Assembly: GCA_050952465.1 (NCBI GenBank)
Contig: JBMNKZ010000009.1
Span: 186,001-250,000, forward strand
Reading direction: 5' to 3'
Length of the DNA stretch: 64,000 nucleotides
Source: DUPU01 sp050952465
Lineage (GTDB): Bacteria; Bacillota; Dehalobacteriia; Dehalobacteriales; Dehalobacteriaceae
How positions within the stretch are numbered: the first letter of the stretch is position 1; each line of letters begins with the position of its first letter. The notes beneath the pieces were generated by a model. It saw nothing but the letters and a program-made list of their open reading frames with translations. It made no database searches and was not told where the DNA came from. This document shows positions 1 through 7,470 of this stretch, piece by piece. Made by a program: the position numbers and the translations under genes.

Positions 1-190
1 CAAAGACGAAACTAAGGGGGATACCAGTTTCTTCCGTAAATGCGTTGCCAATATCTGAAAACGATTTGGTCAGGTTAGCGGCGGCGGCAACGGAAAGAGA
101 GGTGGTTTCTTCCTGTTTATGAAAATTAAAAACAAAAACACTGATAACAAGAATTATGAAAACGACCAAGATAATTTGCCACTTTTTCAT
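1..190 (-). CDS. modA: Molybdate ABC transporter substrate-binding protein ModA (partial, N-terminal 63 residues)
   Basis: The gene reads leftward from an ATG at 190 and runs off the window edge, so only the N-terminus is present. It opens with a basic-hydrophobic stretch (about residues 1-23) that should be a signal peptide or anchor; no lipobox cysteine is visible. Then comes SLSVAAAANLTKSFSDIG, the first beta strand and helix typical of ModA, which binds molybdate outside the membrane for the ModBC transporter. A good ribosome site (AAGGAG) lies just upstream. It diverges from a molybdenum-cofactor cassette and faces a ModE-type operator, which supports the call. The rest of the mod operon would lie outside the window. 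Confidence 0.85.
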   Translation of the reverse strand, partial: MKKWQIILVVFIILVISVFVFNFHKQEETTSLSVAAAANLTKSFSDIGNAFTEETGIPLSFVF

Positions 191-262
191 AATAATTCTC
201 CTTTCAAAATTTGCTCCTTTTTTATAACTCTTATTTCAAAAAGAGCTTGATTAGGGTAAATT

Positions 263-290
263 TTCGTTATATTATTATAGGCATAACGAA
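263..290. promoter_or_regulatory. ModE-type molybdate operator
   Basis: A perfect inverted repeat, TTCGTTAT-N12-ATAACGAA, closely follows the known ModE operator pattern (CGTTATAT...ATAACG). On the minus strand a TATAAT-like -10 box (plus-strand 274-279) lies inside it, so a bound regulator would block transcription toward modA. It lies 73 bp from the modA start. The similarity to ModE sites is recalled from the E. coli modA operator; no modE gene is visible in this window. Confidence 0.75.
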
Positions 291-332
291 TAGCATAAAA
301 ATATGTAATAAACTATGGATGGGAGATAAAAT

Positions 333-360
333 TTGGTTATCCTGGATCAAGTATAACGAA
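333..360. promoter_or_regulatory. Second ModE-like operator
   Basis: TTGGTTAT-N12-ATAACGAA repeats the format of the site at 263-290, with the same spacing and one base different from a perfect palindrome. The two sites are exactly 70 bp apart. This one is nearer to yqeC (118 bp upstream of its start), so it may control the cofactor cassette while the first controls modA. Confidence 0.6.
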
Positions 361-419
361 TCAAAGGCGAGTTGTAAACAATGAAATTTTACTAACCTTT
401 TTGGTTGTATCACAATATG

Positions 420-443
420 TAGGGGTGAATCACGATTCGCTCG
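420..443. repeat. Short palindromic intergenic repeat
   Basis: The stretch TGTAGGGGTGAATCACGATT, continuing to CGCTCG, carries the palindrome GAATC-AC-GATTC. It resembles the widespread GTAGGGGCG...-type intergenic palindromes. A related GTAGGGACAC... palindrome pair occurs at 21.2 kb. Function unknown. Confidence 0.35.
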
Positions 444-477
444 AAGAAGGGGTAGGAGGTAGTGCCGTGGGGTAAAA

Positions 478-1227
478 ATGAGGTTAAGTCAAGCATTGGG
501 TATAAAGGCAGGTGATCTGGTGGTTTTGGTTGGGGCGGGGGGAAAAACCTCTGCACTGAATCGGTTGGCAAAGGAGCTGACATCCTCCGGTGAAACCGTG
601 GTTTTGACTACCACCACCAAGATCTTTCCTCCCACGGGCCTTCAATACCAATTTCATTTACTGAAGGATCTAGTTCCGCTAGATTTGAAAAAAAGTAAAC
701 CCGAAGCATCAAAAGTCATGGTGCTAGGGAAAGAAATGAATCAAGCACAAAAAATTGTGGGATTAGATGTAAAGGAGGTAAAGAAAATCAAAGACATGTA
801 TCCGGAAGCGGTCATCCTGGTGGAAGGGGACGGGGCCAAGGGAAAACCCTTTAAAGCCCCACGGGAGTACGAACCAATCATTCCGGATGATGCAACCCTG
901 GTGGTACCTGTCTTGGGGATAGATGCCATTGACAAGCCCTTAAATGAGATGTATTTTCATGCAGTAGAGAAGTTGAGTTTATTAACCGGCTTAAAGCAGG
1001 GTGATTATTTTCGGGTCAAAGACGCTGCTCATGTTCTTTTGCATTGTGAGGGCTACCGAAAAGGGGTTTCTCCCCTAGTTCGCTGGATCCCTCTAATAAA
1101 TAAAGCCGATACTCCTGGTAGCCGGGAAAATGCTTTAGAATTAATTGAAATTTTAAAAAAGGCCAAGGTACAAAAAGTTATATTAGGTTCCTTGGGGATA
1201 GAAAATACCCTGGTTGAGGTATTTTAA
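478..1227 (+). CDS. yqeC: Selenium-dependent molybdenum hydroxylase accessory protein YqeC
   Basis: A 249-residue protein of the YqeC family, which co-occurs with selenium-dependent molybdenum hydroxylases and is thought to help make their selenium-containing cofactor; its exact reaction is not established. A P-loop, GAGGKTS, lies at residues 19-25, and a hydrophobic strand ending ILVEGDGAKGKPFK is visible mid-protein. An AGGAGG box lies 17 bases before the ATG, rather far, and no nearer in-frame start exists. It is the first gene of the run yqeC-mocA-yqeB/xdhC and lies behind the ModE-like operators. The combination argues that the molybdenum hydroxylases downstream use labile selenium. Confidence 0.88.
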   Translation: MRLSQALGIKAGDLVVLVGAGGKTSALNRLAKELTSSGETVVLTTTTKIFPPTGLQYQFHLLKDLVPLDLKKSKPEASKVMVLGKEMNQAQKIVGLDVKEVKKIKDMYPEAVILVEGDGAKGKPFKAPREYEPIIPDDATLVVPVLGIDAIDKPLNEMYFHAVEKLSLLTGLKQGDYFRVKDAAHVLLHCEGYRKGVSPLVRWIPLINKADTPGSRENALELIEILKKAKVQKVILGSLGIENTLVEVF

Positions 1228-1268
1228 AGCTTAAAACCTTTAGATTCTTTAAGAAGGGGGTATGGTGA

Positions 1269-1862
1269 TTGGGAAAAATTAAGGCCTTGGTGCTAGCGGC
1301 GGGATATTCCAGTCGGATGAAAAGAAATAAAATGCTCTTACCCTTCGCCGGGAGTACGGTATTGGAAAATACCCTAAAGGTTTTTTACCGGGCTCAGGTA
1401 GATGGGGTCGCCGTGGTGCTGGGTCATAAGGGGGAAAAAATCCGGCAGGCTTTAGTCTCTTATCCCCTCCAATTTATCGAAAACCCGGATTTTCATCAAG
1501 GAATGAGTACCTCAGTTAAAGCTGGGATCAGAGCACTGGAGACGGATCCTGATTTGGCTGGGGTGATGATGATCCCGGGGGATATGCCTTTAGTTAAGTT
1601 AGAAACAGTGCAAGGGATCATTAAGAAGTTTCAGGAATCATCTTGTCCTCTGATCATTCCGGTTTATCAAGGGAAAAAAGGGCATCCGGTATTTTTTGCC
1701 CGGTCTTTGTTTTCTGAACTGAAGGAAGTAGCGGGTGATATTGGTGCTCGGGAAGTAGTAAGAAAAAATCTGGATCGGTGCTGTTTCTTAGAGGTCAATG
1801 ACCCGGGGATTCTCGTTGACATCGATTGTCCCGAAGAATATGAAAAATGGGTAAAACTTTGA
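1269..1862 (+). CDS. mocA: Molybdenum cofactor cytidylyltransferase MocA
   Basis: A 197-residue nucleotidyltransferase of the MobA/MocA group. The N-terminal signature LAAGYSSRMKRNK (about residues 8-20) is the nucleotide-binding loop, and MMIPGDMPLV is the metal/nucleotide strand. Family members attach CMP to molybdopterin to form the cytosine dinucleotide cofactor used by xanthine dehydrogenase-type enzymes, which fits the three molybdenum hydroxylases nearby. It starts with TTG at 1269 behind an AAGGGGG box; ATG and GTG codons just upstream are in other frames and soon hit stops. It lies 41 bp after yqeC and 15 bp before the yqeB-xdhC fusion, so the three are surely cotranscribed. Confidence 0.9.
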   Translation: MGKIKALVLAAGYSSRMKRNKMLLPFAGSTVLENTLKVFYRAQVDGVAVVLGHKGEKIRQALVSYPLQFIENPDFHQGMSTSVKAGIRALETDPDLAGVMMIPGDMPLVKLETVQGIIKKFQESSCPLIIPVYQGKKGHPVFFARSLFSELKEVAGDIGAREVVRKNLDRCCFLEVNDPGILVDIDCPEEYEKWVKL

Positions 1863-1877
1863 AGGGGGGTTAATATC

Positions 1878-3518
1878 TTGTTCAATAATTATGTTTTAAT
1901 TAAAGGAGCCGGCGATCTGGCTAGTGGAGTGGCATATATATTAAATAAAACAGGCTTTCCGGTAGTGATGACGGAGATTCCGGAACCCACATGTGTCAGA
2001 AGAAAAGTATCCTTTGCAGAGGCTGTGTACCTTGGAAAAACCTGGGTAGAAGACGTGAAAGGGGTATTAGCAGGCGGGTTTCGTGAAGCCCAGGACATCA
2101 CAAAAGAAGGTAATGTCGCTGTTATTGTTGACCCTAAGGGGGAAATTGTAAAAAATTATCCTCCTGAAATTTTTATTGATGCCAGTATGGCAAAAAAAAA
2201 TCTTGGTACCTGTTTAAACCTTGGGAAAATCGTAATTGCTCTTGGTCCCGGTTTTGAGGCGGGTCGAGATGTACATGCTGTAATTGAAACCCAAAGAGGA
2301 CAAGATTTGGGGAAACCCATTTATTCTGGGTCTGCTGCCCCGGATACCGGAGTTCCCGGTGATGTACTGGGGTATACCAGTGAAAGATTGCTTCGGACTC
2401 CCGCGGAGGGTATTTTTCAGGAAGTTAAGTCCATTGGTGATTTTGTGGAGGCAGGGGAGACCGTTGCCTATGTGGACGGTCATCCGGTTCAAGCTCAGAT
2501 TTCCGGAACCGTACGGGGCCTTTTGAGATCAGGATTGAAGGTCCATCAAGGCATGAAAGCAGGAGATATCCATCCGGAAAAAAATAAAGCAGTGGTTTCT
2601 GCCGTAACAGATAAGGCTTTGACGATAGGGATGGGAGTGTTAAAAGCAATTCTCACCCTGCAAAAAATAGATCGGGGGAAAAATAGTAAAGAAAAACTAA
2701 AGATATTTTCCGATTTAAATCAATTAATGCAAAAAGGCTGCCCCGGAATGCTTTATACTTTGGTAGATAAAGGGGAACTAGCTGATTTGGAGATTGGAGC
2801 GAGACTCTTGGTCATGTCTGACGGAGATGTACGTGGCTCTTTAGGCATTCCCGCTTTGGATCAGGCTATGAGAGAAAGGGGAAAAGAGGGTTTAGCTAAC
2901 AAAAGAGAGACCAAAGTTTTATTCTGGCAAACACCTTGGGGAAAAGTTAAAGGGGAAATCACCGGAAAGGTGATAAAAGTGTTGGAGGAAGCGGTAGTAC
3001 CACAAAAAAAATTAATCATTTTTGGCGGGGGGCATATTTCCCTACCCTTAGCGGAAATGGCTGTGATTTTAGGATACCAGGTGATTGTGGTGGACGATCG
3101 AGAAGAATTTGCTAATCCAAACCGCTTTCCTTGTGCGGAAAAGACGATCTGTGCCAATTTTAGGGATGTTTTAGAAGGAGATATGCTGGAAGGAGAGATA
3201 AACTTTGCTACCAGCATTGTGATTGTAACCCGTGGCCATAGACAGGATAAAACCTGTGTTCAGTATTTGGCCGGCCGGGATGTTGCCTATCTGGGTATGA
3301 TTGGCAGCAGAAACAAGGTACAGCAAACTTTTTCTGCTCTCTTGGCGGAAGGCTTTCCCAGAGAACAACTGGAGAAAATTTCGGCTCCCATCGGCTTGGA
3401 TTTAGGCGGTCAAAGCCCGGCGGAAGTGGCTTTAAGTATTTTAGCAGAGATGGTGGCCAAAGAGTACCATGCTACCGGAAAACCGGTAAAGGAAGTGAAA
3501 GGAGTGGTACTATCATGA
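1878..3518 (+). CDS. yqeB: YqeB-XdhC fusion, selenium-dependent molybdenum hydroxylase maturation protein
   Basis: A 546-residue protein that appears to join two families usually encoded separately. Residues 1 to about 265 match YqeB (EF2563 family), starting with a nucleotide-binding-like LIKGAGDLASGVAYIL. Residues from about 275 to the end match XdhC/CoxI. They include a Rossmann motif IIFGGGHISLPLAEMA near residue 380, followed by VIVVDDREEFANPNRFP, and the C-terminal GLDLGGQSPAEVALSILAEM typical of XdhC. XdhC proteins bind the molybdenum cofactor and insert its terminal sulfur before delivery; in this context the ligand may be selenium. The start is TTG behind AAGGGGGG. The stop overlaps the next ATG (ATGA), showing tight coupling to the small XdhC-domain gene. 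Confidence 0.85.
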   Translation: MFNNYVLIKGAGDLASGVAYILNKTGFPVVMTEIPEPTCVRRKVSFAEAVYLGKTWVEDVKGVLAGGFREAQDITKEGNVAVIVDPKGEIVKNYPPEIFIDASMAKKNLGTCLNLGKIVIALGPGFEAGRDVHAVIETQRGQDLGKPIYSGSAAPDTGVPGDVLGYTSERLLRTPAEGIFQEVKSIGDFVEAGETVAYVDGHPVQAQISGTVRGLLRSGLKVHQGMKAGDIHPEKNKAVVSAVTDKALTIGMGVLKAILTLQKIDRGKNSKEKLKIFSDLNQLMQKGCPGMLYTLVDKGELADLEIGARLLVMSDGDVRGSLGIPALDQAMRERGKEGLANKRETKVLFWQTPWGKVKGEITGKVIKVLEEAVVPQKKLIIFGGGHISLPLAEMAVILGYQVIVVDDREEFANPNRFPCAEKTICANFRDVLEGDMLEGEINFATSIVIVTRGHRQDKTCVQYLAGRDVAYLGMIGSRNKVQQTFSALLAEGFPREQLEKISAPIGLDLGGQSPAEVALSILAEMVAKEYHATGKPVKEVKGVVLS

Positions 3519-3811
3519 CCCGTGAAGTTATTAAAGAGGTAATCACGGTTCTGGAAAAAGGAGAACATGCTGTATTAGTAACCTTGTGCTCCACAGACGG
3601 ATCTACCCCTCGAAAGGCCGGAGCTAAGATGTTGGTTTACCCGGACTCTTCAATCGTGGGAACCATTGGGGGAGGATCTTTAGAATACCAGGCCATCAAA
3701 AAAGCCCAAGAAGTTTTTGCGCGGGGAGAATCCCTTTATTGGCAGTGTGACTTGGAAGACCTAGGTATGGTATGCGGTGGTCATGGTACCGTTTTAATTG
3801 AATATATATAA
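3515..3811 (+). CDS. Stand-alone XdhC/CoxI N-terminal domain protein
   Basis: Only 98 residues, corresponding to the N-terminal domain of XdhC/CoxI, with TLCSTDGSTPRKAGAKMLV and the glycine-rich GTIGGGSLEYQAI followed by GMVCGGHGTVLIEYI. The conserved cysteine in MVCGG is a candidate for persulfide or selenide handling. Full XdhC proteins carry this domain plus a Rossmann domain. Here a complete XdhC half is already fused to YqeB upstream, so this is an extra copy of the small domain rather than a broken gene. It has a clean ATG that overlaps the upstream stop codon by 4 bases. Confidence 0.8.
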   Translation: MTREVIKEVITVLEKGEHAVLVTLCSTDGSTPRKAGAKMLVYPDSSIVGTIGGGSLEYQAIKKAQEVFARGESLYWQCDLEDLGMVCGGHGTVLIEYI

Positions 3812-3836
3812 TTATTGTATATAGTGGAGGATTATC

Positions 3837-4854
3837 ATGGAGAAAGTGCCGGTAACAGAAGCAGTGGGTATGATTTTATGTCAGGATATTACCAAAATTG
3901 TACCGGGGGAATTTAAGGGGAGGGCCTTTAAAAAGGGTCATGTGATCAAGAAGAAGATGTGGAAGTTCTTTTAAATTTAGGTAAGGAAAATATTTATGTG
4001 TGGGCACCGGAGCCGGGAGACATTCATGAAAACGATGCTGCCTTAAGACTGTCTAAGGCTACAGTGGGGGAAAATATCTCTTTTACCGAACCCTACGAGG
4101 GGAAATCCACCTTGATCTCCCAGGTAAAAGGTTTATTTAAGGTAAATAGTGATTTGCTTTATCAGATTAATTCAGTAGATGCCATATCCATCGCCAGTCT
4201 GCCTAATAATTTTCCGGTGGAAAAAGAACAAAGTTGGCGGGAGCGCGGATTATTCCCTTGGTGACCAAGGAAGAAAGAATTATCCAGGTGGAAAAACTTT
4301 GTCGGGAAAAGGGACCGGTTTTTACGGTCAAACCTTATCGAAAACTAAAGTGTGGGGTGATTACCACCGGGAGCGAGGTTTATAAAGGGCGGATTAAAGA
4401 TAAGTTCGGCCCGGTGATGAAAAATAAAATTGCCGCTTTTGAAGGTGATTTTATTGGTCAGATTTTATGTCCCGATGACCTGGGATTAATTGAAGAGGCC
4501 ATCCATAATTTTGTTTCACAAGGAGCAGAGCTTGTGATTTTAACCGGAGGCATGTCCGTAGATCCGGATGATTTGACCCCCGGGGCTATTAAAAAAAGCG
4601 GTGCCCGCATTGTCACTTATGGGGTACCGGCCCAGCCCGGCAATATGTTTCTTTTGGCTTATTTAGGCAAAACCGCCTTAATGGGTGTGCCCGGGTGCGC
4701 CATGTTTTCCCGCACCACGGTGCTGGATGTAGTCTTACCCCGAATTTTTGCCGGTGAAGAATTGTTTAAGGAAGAATTTATTAAGATGGGTGAAGGAGGA
4801 TTTTGTTCCAGTTGTAAAGAATGTTCATATCCTAATTGTTATTTTGGGCGTTAA
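3837..4854 (+). pseudogene. MoeA-like molybdopterin-binding protein, interrupted by two frameshifts
   Basis: One gene of about 340 codons can be rebuilt only by changing frame twice. It begins at ATG 3837 behind GTGGAGG. A base is missing near 3950 (GHVIK then expected EEDVEVLL) and another near 4230 (EKEQ then KLAGARIIPLV). Both losses fall in short G or A runs. The rebuilt product ends with a MoCF/MogA-type molybdopterin-binding domain: CGVITTGSEVYKGRI, LTGGMSVDPDDLTP and VPAQPGNMF. The tail is cysteine-rich (CSSCKECSYPNC). It would act in molybdenum cofactor handling, in line with its neighbours. Homopolymer location makes sequencing or assembly error as likely as true inactivation. Confidence 0.75.
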
Positions 4855-4860
4855 GAGGTG

Positions 4861-4915
4861 GCAAGGGGGTGTTTCGTTTGCCCCACCTAGGTGGTAGTAA
4901 GGAAACGTCCCTTGC
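4861..4915. repeat. Intergenic palindromic element
   Basis: An imperfect long hairpin runs from GCAAGGGGGTGTTTC to GAAACGTCCCTTGC around a perfect 12-bp palindrome, CCACCTAGGTGG (4883-4894). It resembles dispersed intergenic palindromes of Clostridia rather than a simple terminator, as no T-run follows. It separates the cofactor cassette from the IclR gene and could still stop or stabilise the upstream message. Confidence 0.45.
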
Positions 4916-4941
4916 ACAAGTAAAAAGAAAGAAGGGGTATT

Positions 4942-5709
4942 GTGCAAAGTGTAGATAGAATTGTCACCATTCTATCCCTTTTGTCAAATGCGGGCAAAGG
5001 AATGGGTATAACAGAATTATATGCTACTTGTGATTTACCCAAAAGTACGCTTCACAGGACATTAAACAGCTTGATGCAACATGGCTTCGTACTTCAGGAT
5101 GCGGAGAGCAAAAAGTACCGGTTAGGTCCGGCTATTCTACGGTTGAGCACAAGTTTTTTGATGCAAAGTGATTTAAGAAACTATGCTCGTTCCTATTTGG
5201 AAGCGCTGGGCTCCGAGTTAAATGAAACGGTTTATCTTACAGTGCTGCAGGATGAATCTGCGATTTGCGTTGATACTTTTGGTGCTTCCAGAAATCTAAA
5301 CTATTTTGTCCATATTGGCAGGGAAATGCCTTTTAATACCACAGCAGCGGCAAAAGTAATTTTAGCTTATCAGCCGGAAGAATTAATTAAAAAAATAATT
5401 TACGCAAAAAAGTTAACCAAGCTCACAGAGAATAGCATTATCGATCCGGATTATTTATTTCAACATTTGCTTAAAATTCGGCAACAGGGATATGGGATCT
5501 GTGAAGAGGAAATGGAAGAAGGGGTCACGGCCATTGCTGCTCCTATCTGGAGCTGGGGTGGGCGGGTAATTGCCAGTGTGGCAGTGATTGGGCCTTCTGT
5601 CCGTTTGCAAGGGGAAATGCAGAAAAATATTATTGATAAAATCAGATGCGCTGCGGAAAAGATTTCTCAAGAATTGGGTTGGGTACCTGCAGCGGAAAAT
5701 ATTTATTAA
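4942..5709 (+). CDS. IclR-family transcriptional regulator (island 1)
   Basis: A 255-residue IclR protein. An N-terminal winged helix (SVDRIVTILSLLSN, then MGITELYATCDLPKSTLHRTLNSL, residues about 3-45) is followed by the effector-binding domain from about residue 75, including GREMPFNTTAAAKVILAY and the conserved tail region YGICEEEMEEGVTAIAAPI. IclR proteins bind small metabolites and repress or activate nearby catabolic genes. The start is GTG at 4942 behind GAAGGGG. It is immediately upstream of aspA and the molybdenum hydroxylase island, and a TTCCG-N5-CGGAA palindrome lies 90 bp downstream of its stop. It is similar in layout to the second IclR at 45.5 kb. Confidence 0.9.
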   Translation: MQSVDRIVTILSLLSNAGKGMGITELYATCDLPKSTLHRTLNSLMQHGFVLQDAESKKYRLGPAILRLSTSFLMQSDLRNYARSYLEALGSELNETVYLTVLQDESAICVDTFGASRNLNYFVHIGREMPFNTTAAAKVILAYQPEELIKKIIYAKKLTKLTENSIIDPDYLFQHLLKIRQQGYGICEEEMEEGVTAIAAPIWSWGGRVIASVAVIGPSVRLQGEMQKNIIDKIRCAAEKISQELGWVPAAENIY

Positions 5710-5789
5710 AATTTTTTAGAGATAGTAAAATTAAAGAAGGAATTCATCTAGTGATATGGAATATATATAACTAGGGATAAAATTTAGTT

Positions 5790-5870
5790 GGAATGGCGTT
5801 CCGCCCAACGGAAATCAGATGGTAGTAATAGAGTATCTTTTATTTTTTTGTCAAGCGGAAAGCTGTTCCA
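5790..5870. promoter_or_regulatory. Probable IclR operator region upstream of aspA
   Basis: The perfect palindrome TTCCG-CCCAA-CGGAA lies at 5799-5813. It overlaps GGAA-TGGCG-TTCC (5790-5802), and a further GGAA-AGCTG-TTCC lies at 5857-5869. The site is about 87 bp before the aspA start. The same 15-bp format recurs at 9123-9137 and 36312-36326. Assignment to an IclR protein is inference from position and from the palindromic type of known IclR operators. Confidence 0.6.
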
Positions 5871-5899
5871 CCGAATGAAAAATATAGGAGGAAAATGTG

Positions 5900-7325
5900 A
5901 TGCAAAAGTTTCGTGTTGAAAAAGACTTTTTAGGAGAAATGAAGGTTCCTGCTGAAAGGTATTATGGATGCCAGACGGCGCGTGCCCTGGAAAACTTCCC
6001 TATTACCGGCTTAAAATTGGATGAAGACTTTGTTAAAGCAATGGGTATGGTAAAGTATGCCGCGGCTGAAGCTAACATGGCATTGGGTCTGCTGCCGGAA
6101 AAAAATCGGCAAAGCGATTATGGATGCTTCCATGGCAGTTATTAATGGCGAACTTAGTGATGAGTTTCCTGTCGATCCGATCCAAGGAGGCGCAGGCACT
6201 TCCGCTAACATGAATATGAACGAAGTTATTGCCAATAAGGCAGCCGAAGCACTGGGGGGGAATCTCGGAGATTATAAGCTGGTTTCACCTAATACCCATG
6301 TAAATATGGCTCAATCTACTAATGATGTGATTCCCACTTCCATCCGACTCGCTGCTTTGATAAAAGCTCAGAAATTGGAAAAAGTCTCGGAGGATTTAGT
6401 TAAGGCGTTGAGGGACAAGGAAAAAGAATTTGACGGTATTCTCAAAATGGGCCGCACCCATTTACAAGATGCAATACCTATTAGATTAGGCCAGGAGTTT
6501 GGAGCTTGGGCTAATGCGGTGGAACGGGGTAACCGGAGAATAACCAATGCGGTGAAAAATTTACTGACCGTTAATTTAGGTGCTACAGCTATTGGCACAG
6601 CATTAAATGCGGATCCCGCTTATATTAAAATGGCGGTGAAAAACTTAACAAAAGTTTCCGGCTTTGATTTTACTCTTGCTGATAATCTGATTGATGCCAC
6701 GCAATTTACAGATGCTCTGGCTGAGGTTTCGGATTCACTGAAAACTTATGCCTTGTCTTTAAGTAAAATTGCCAATGACCTACGTCTTTTAGCATCAGGT
6801 CCCAAATGCGGTCTAAAAGAAATTAATTTACCTGAAGTACAGCCGGGTTCCTCTATTATGCCCAGTAAAGTAAATCCTGTTATGGCGGAAGTGGTTAATC
6901 AGGTGGCTTTCCAAGTTATCGGCAATAACCTTACCATCAGCCTGGCGGTGGAAGCAGGACAATTAGAATTAAATGTGATGGAACCGGTAATGGCATATAA
7001 TCTTTTCCAATCCTTTGATATCTTGACTAATGTGCTTAAGGTATTTAGAGTAAGATGTATTGAAGGAATTACCGCAAATGTTGAAAACTGCCGCGCCATG
7101 GTGGACAGAAGCGTGGGAGTGGTAACGGCACTAAATCCCCATATTGGTTATGAAAACGCCTGCTCTATTGCTAAAGAAGCATTTAAAACCGGCAGGTCTG
7201 TAAGGGATGTATGTCTGGAGCGGGGAATACTATCAGAAGAGCATATCAACATCATTCTTGATCCGAAAGAAATGACTGAACCGGGTATTGCAGGAAAAGA
7301 ACTGCTTAAAGCTAAAATTAGCTAA
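5900..7325 (+). pseudogene. aspA: Aspartate ammonia-lyase, single frameshift
   Basis: Translation from ATG 5900 (AGGAGG 8 bases before) gives FRVEKDFLGEMKVPAERYYG, then jumps frame near 6100, where a run of seven A holds one base too many: LLPEK should continue IGKAIMDASMAV. After that the frame is open to 7325. The product, about 474 residues, matches aspartase: DPIQGGAGTSANMNMNEV, SPNTHVNMAQSTND and the superfamily signature GSSIMPSKVNPV. Aspartase converts aspartate to fumarate and ammonia. Fumarase class II is the main alternative, but the N-terminus and the NMNEVIAN segment favour aspartase. The island context (PyrB, cyclic amidohydrolase) suits a catabolic aspartate sink. The indel in a homopolymer may be a sequence error. 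Confidence 0.8.
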
Positions 7326-7342
7326 GTCGCTAGTTTGACGCA

Positions 7343-7392
7343 AGTTCTTAATTCAGATGGAGATTCTTTTCCTCCATCTGAATTCTAGAACT
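7343..7392. repeat. Palindromic repeat, possible terminator after aspA
   Basis: A perfect 13-bp stem, AATTCAGATGGAG and CTCCATCTGAATT, lies at 7350-7362 and 7372-7384, with an outer AGTTCT/AGAACT pair. The loop is TTCTTTTC; no T-run follows the stem, so termination is uncertain. The sequence is related to repeats at 8966, 28821 and 48908. Confidence 0.6.
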
Positions 7393-7470
7393 GCTAATCC
7401 ATGACTTAGTTGGGGTTTACTCCCGCCATTACTTTTGAAAGGATAATGTGTAGAAAGGTGTTGGGCCATA

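Noticed and set aside
478..4854. Molybdenum cofactor riboswitch upstream of yqeC
   Set aside because: I could not identify the conserved core of that riboswitch; DNA palindromes of the ModE type explain the region better.
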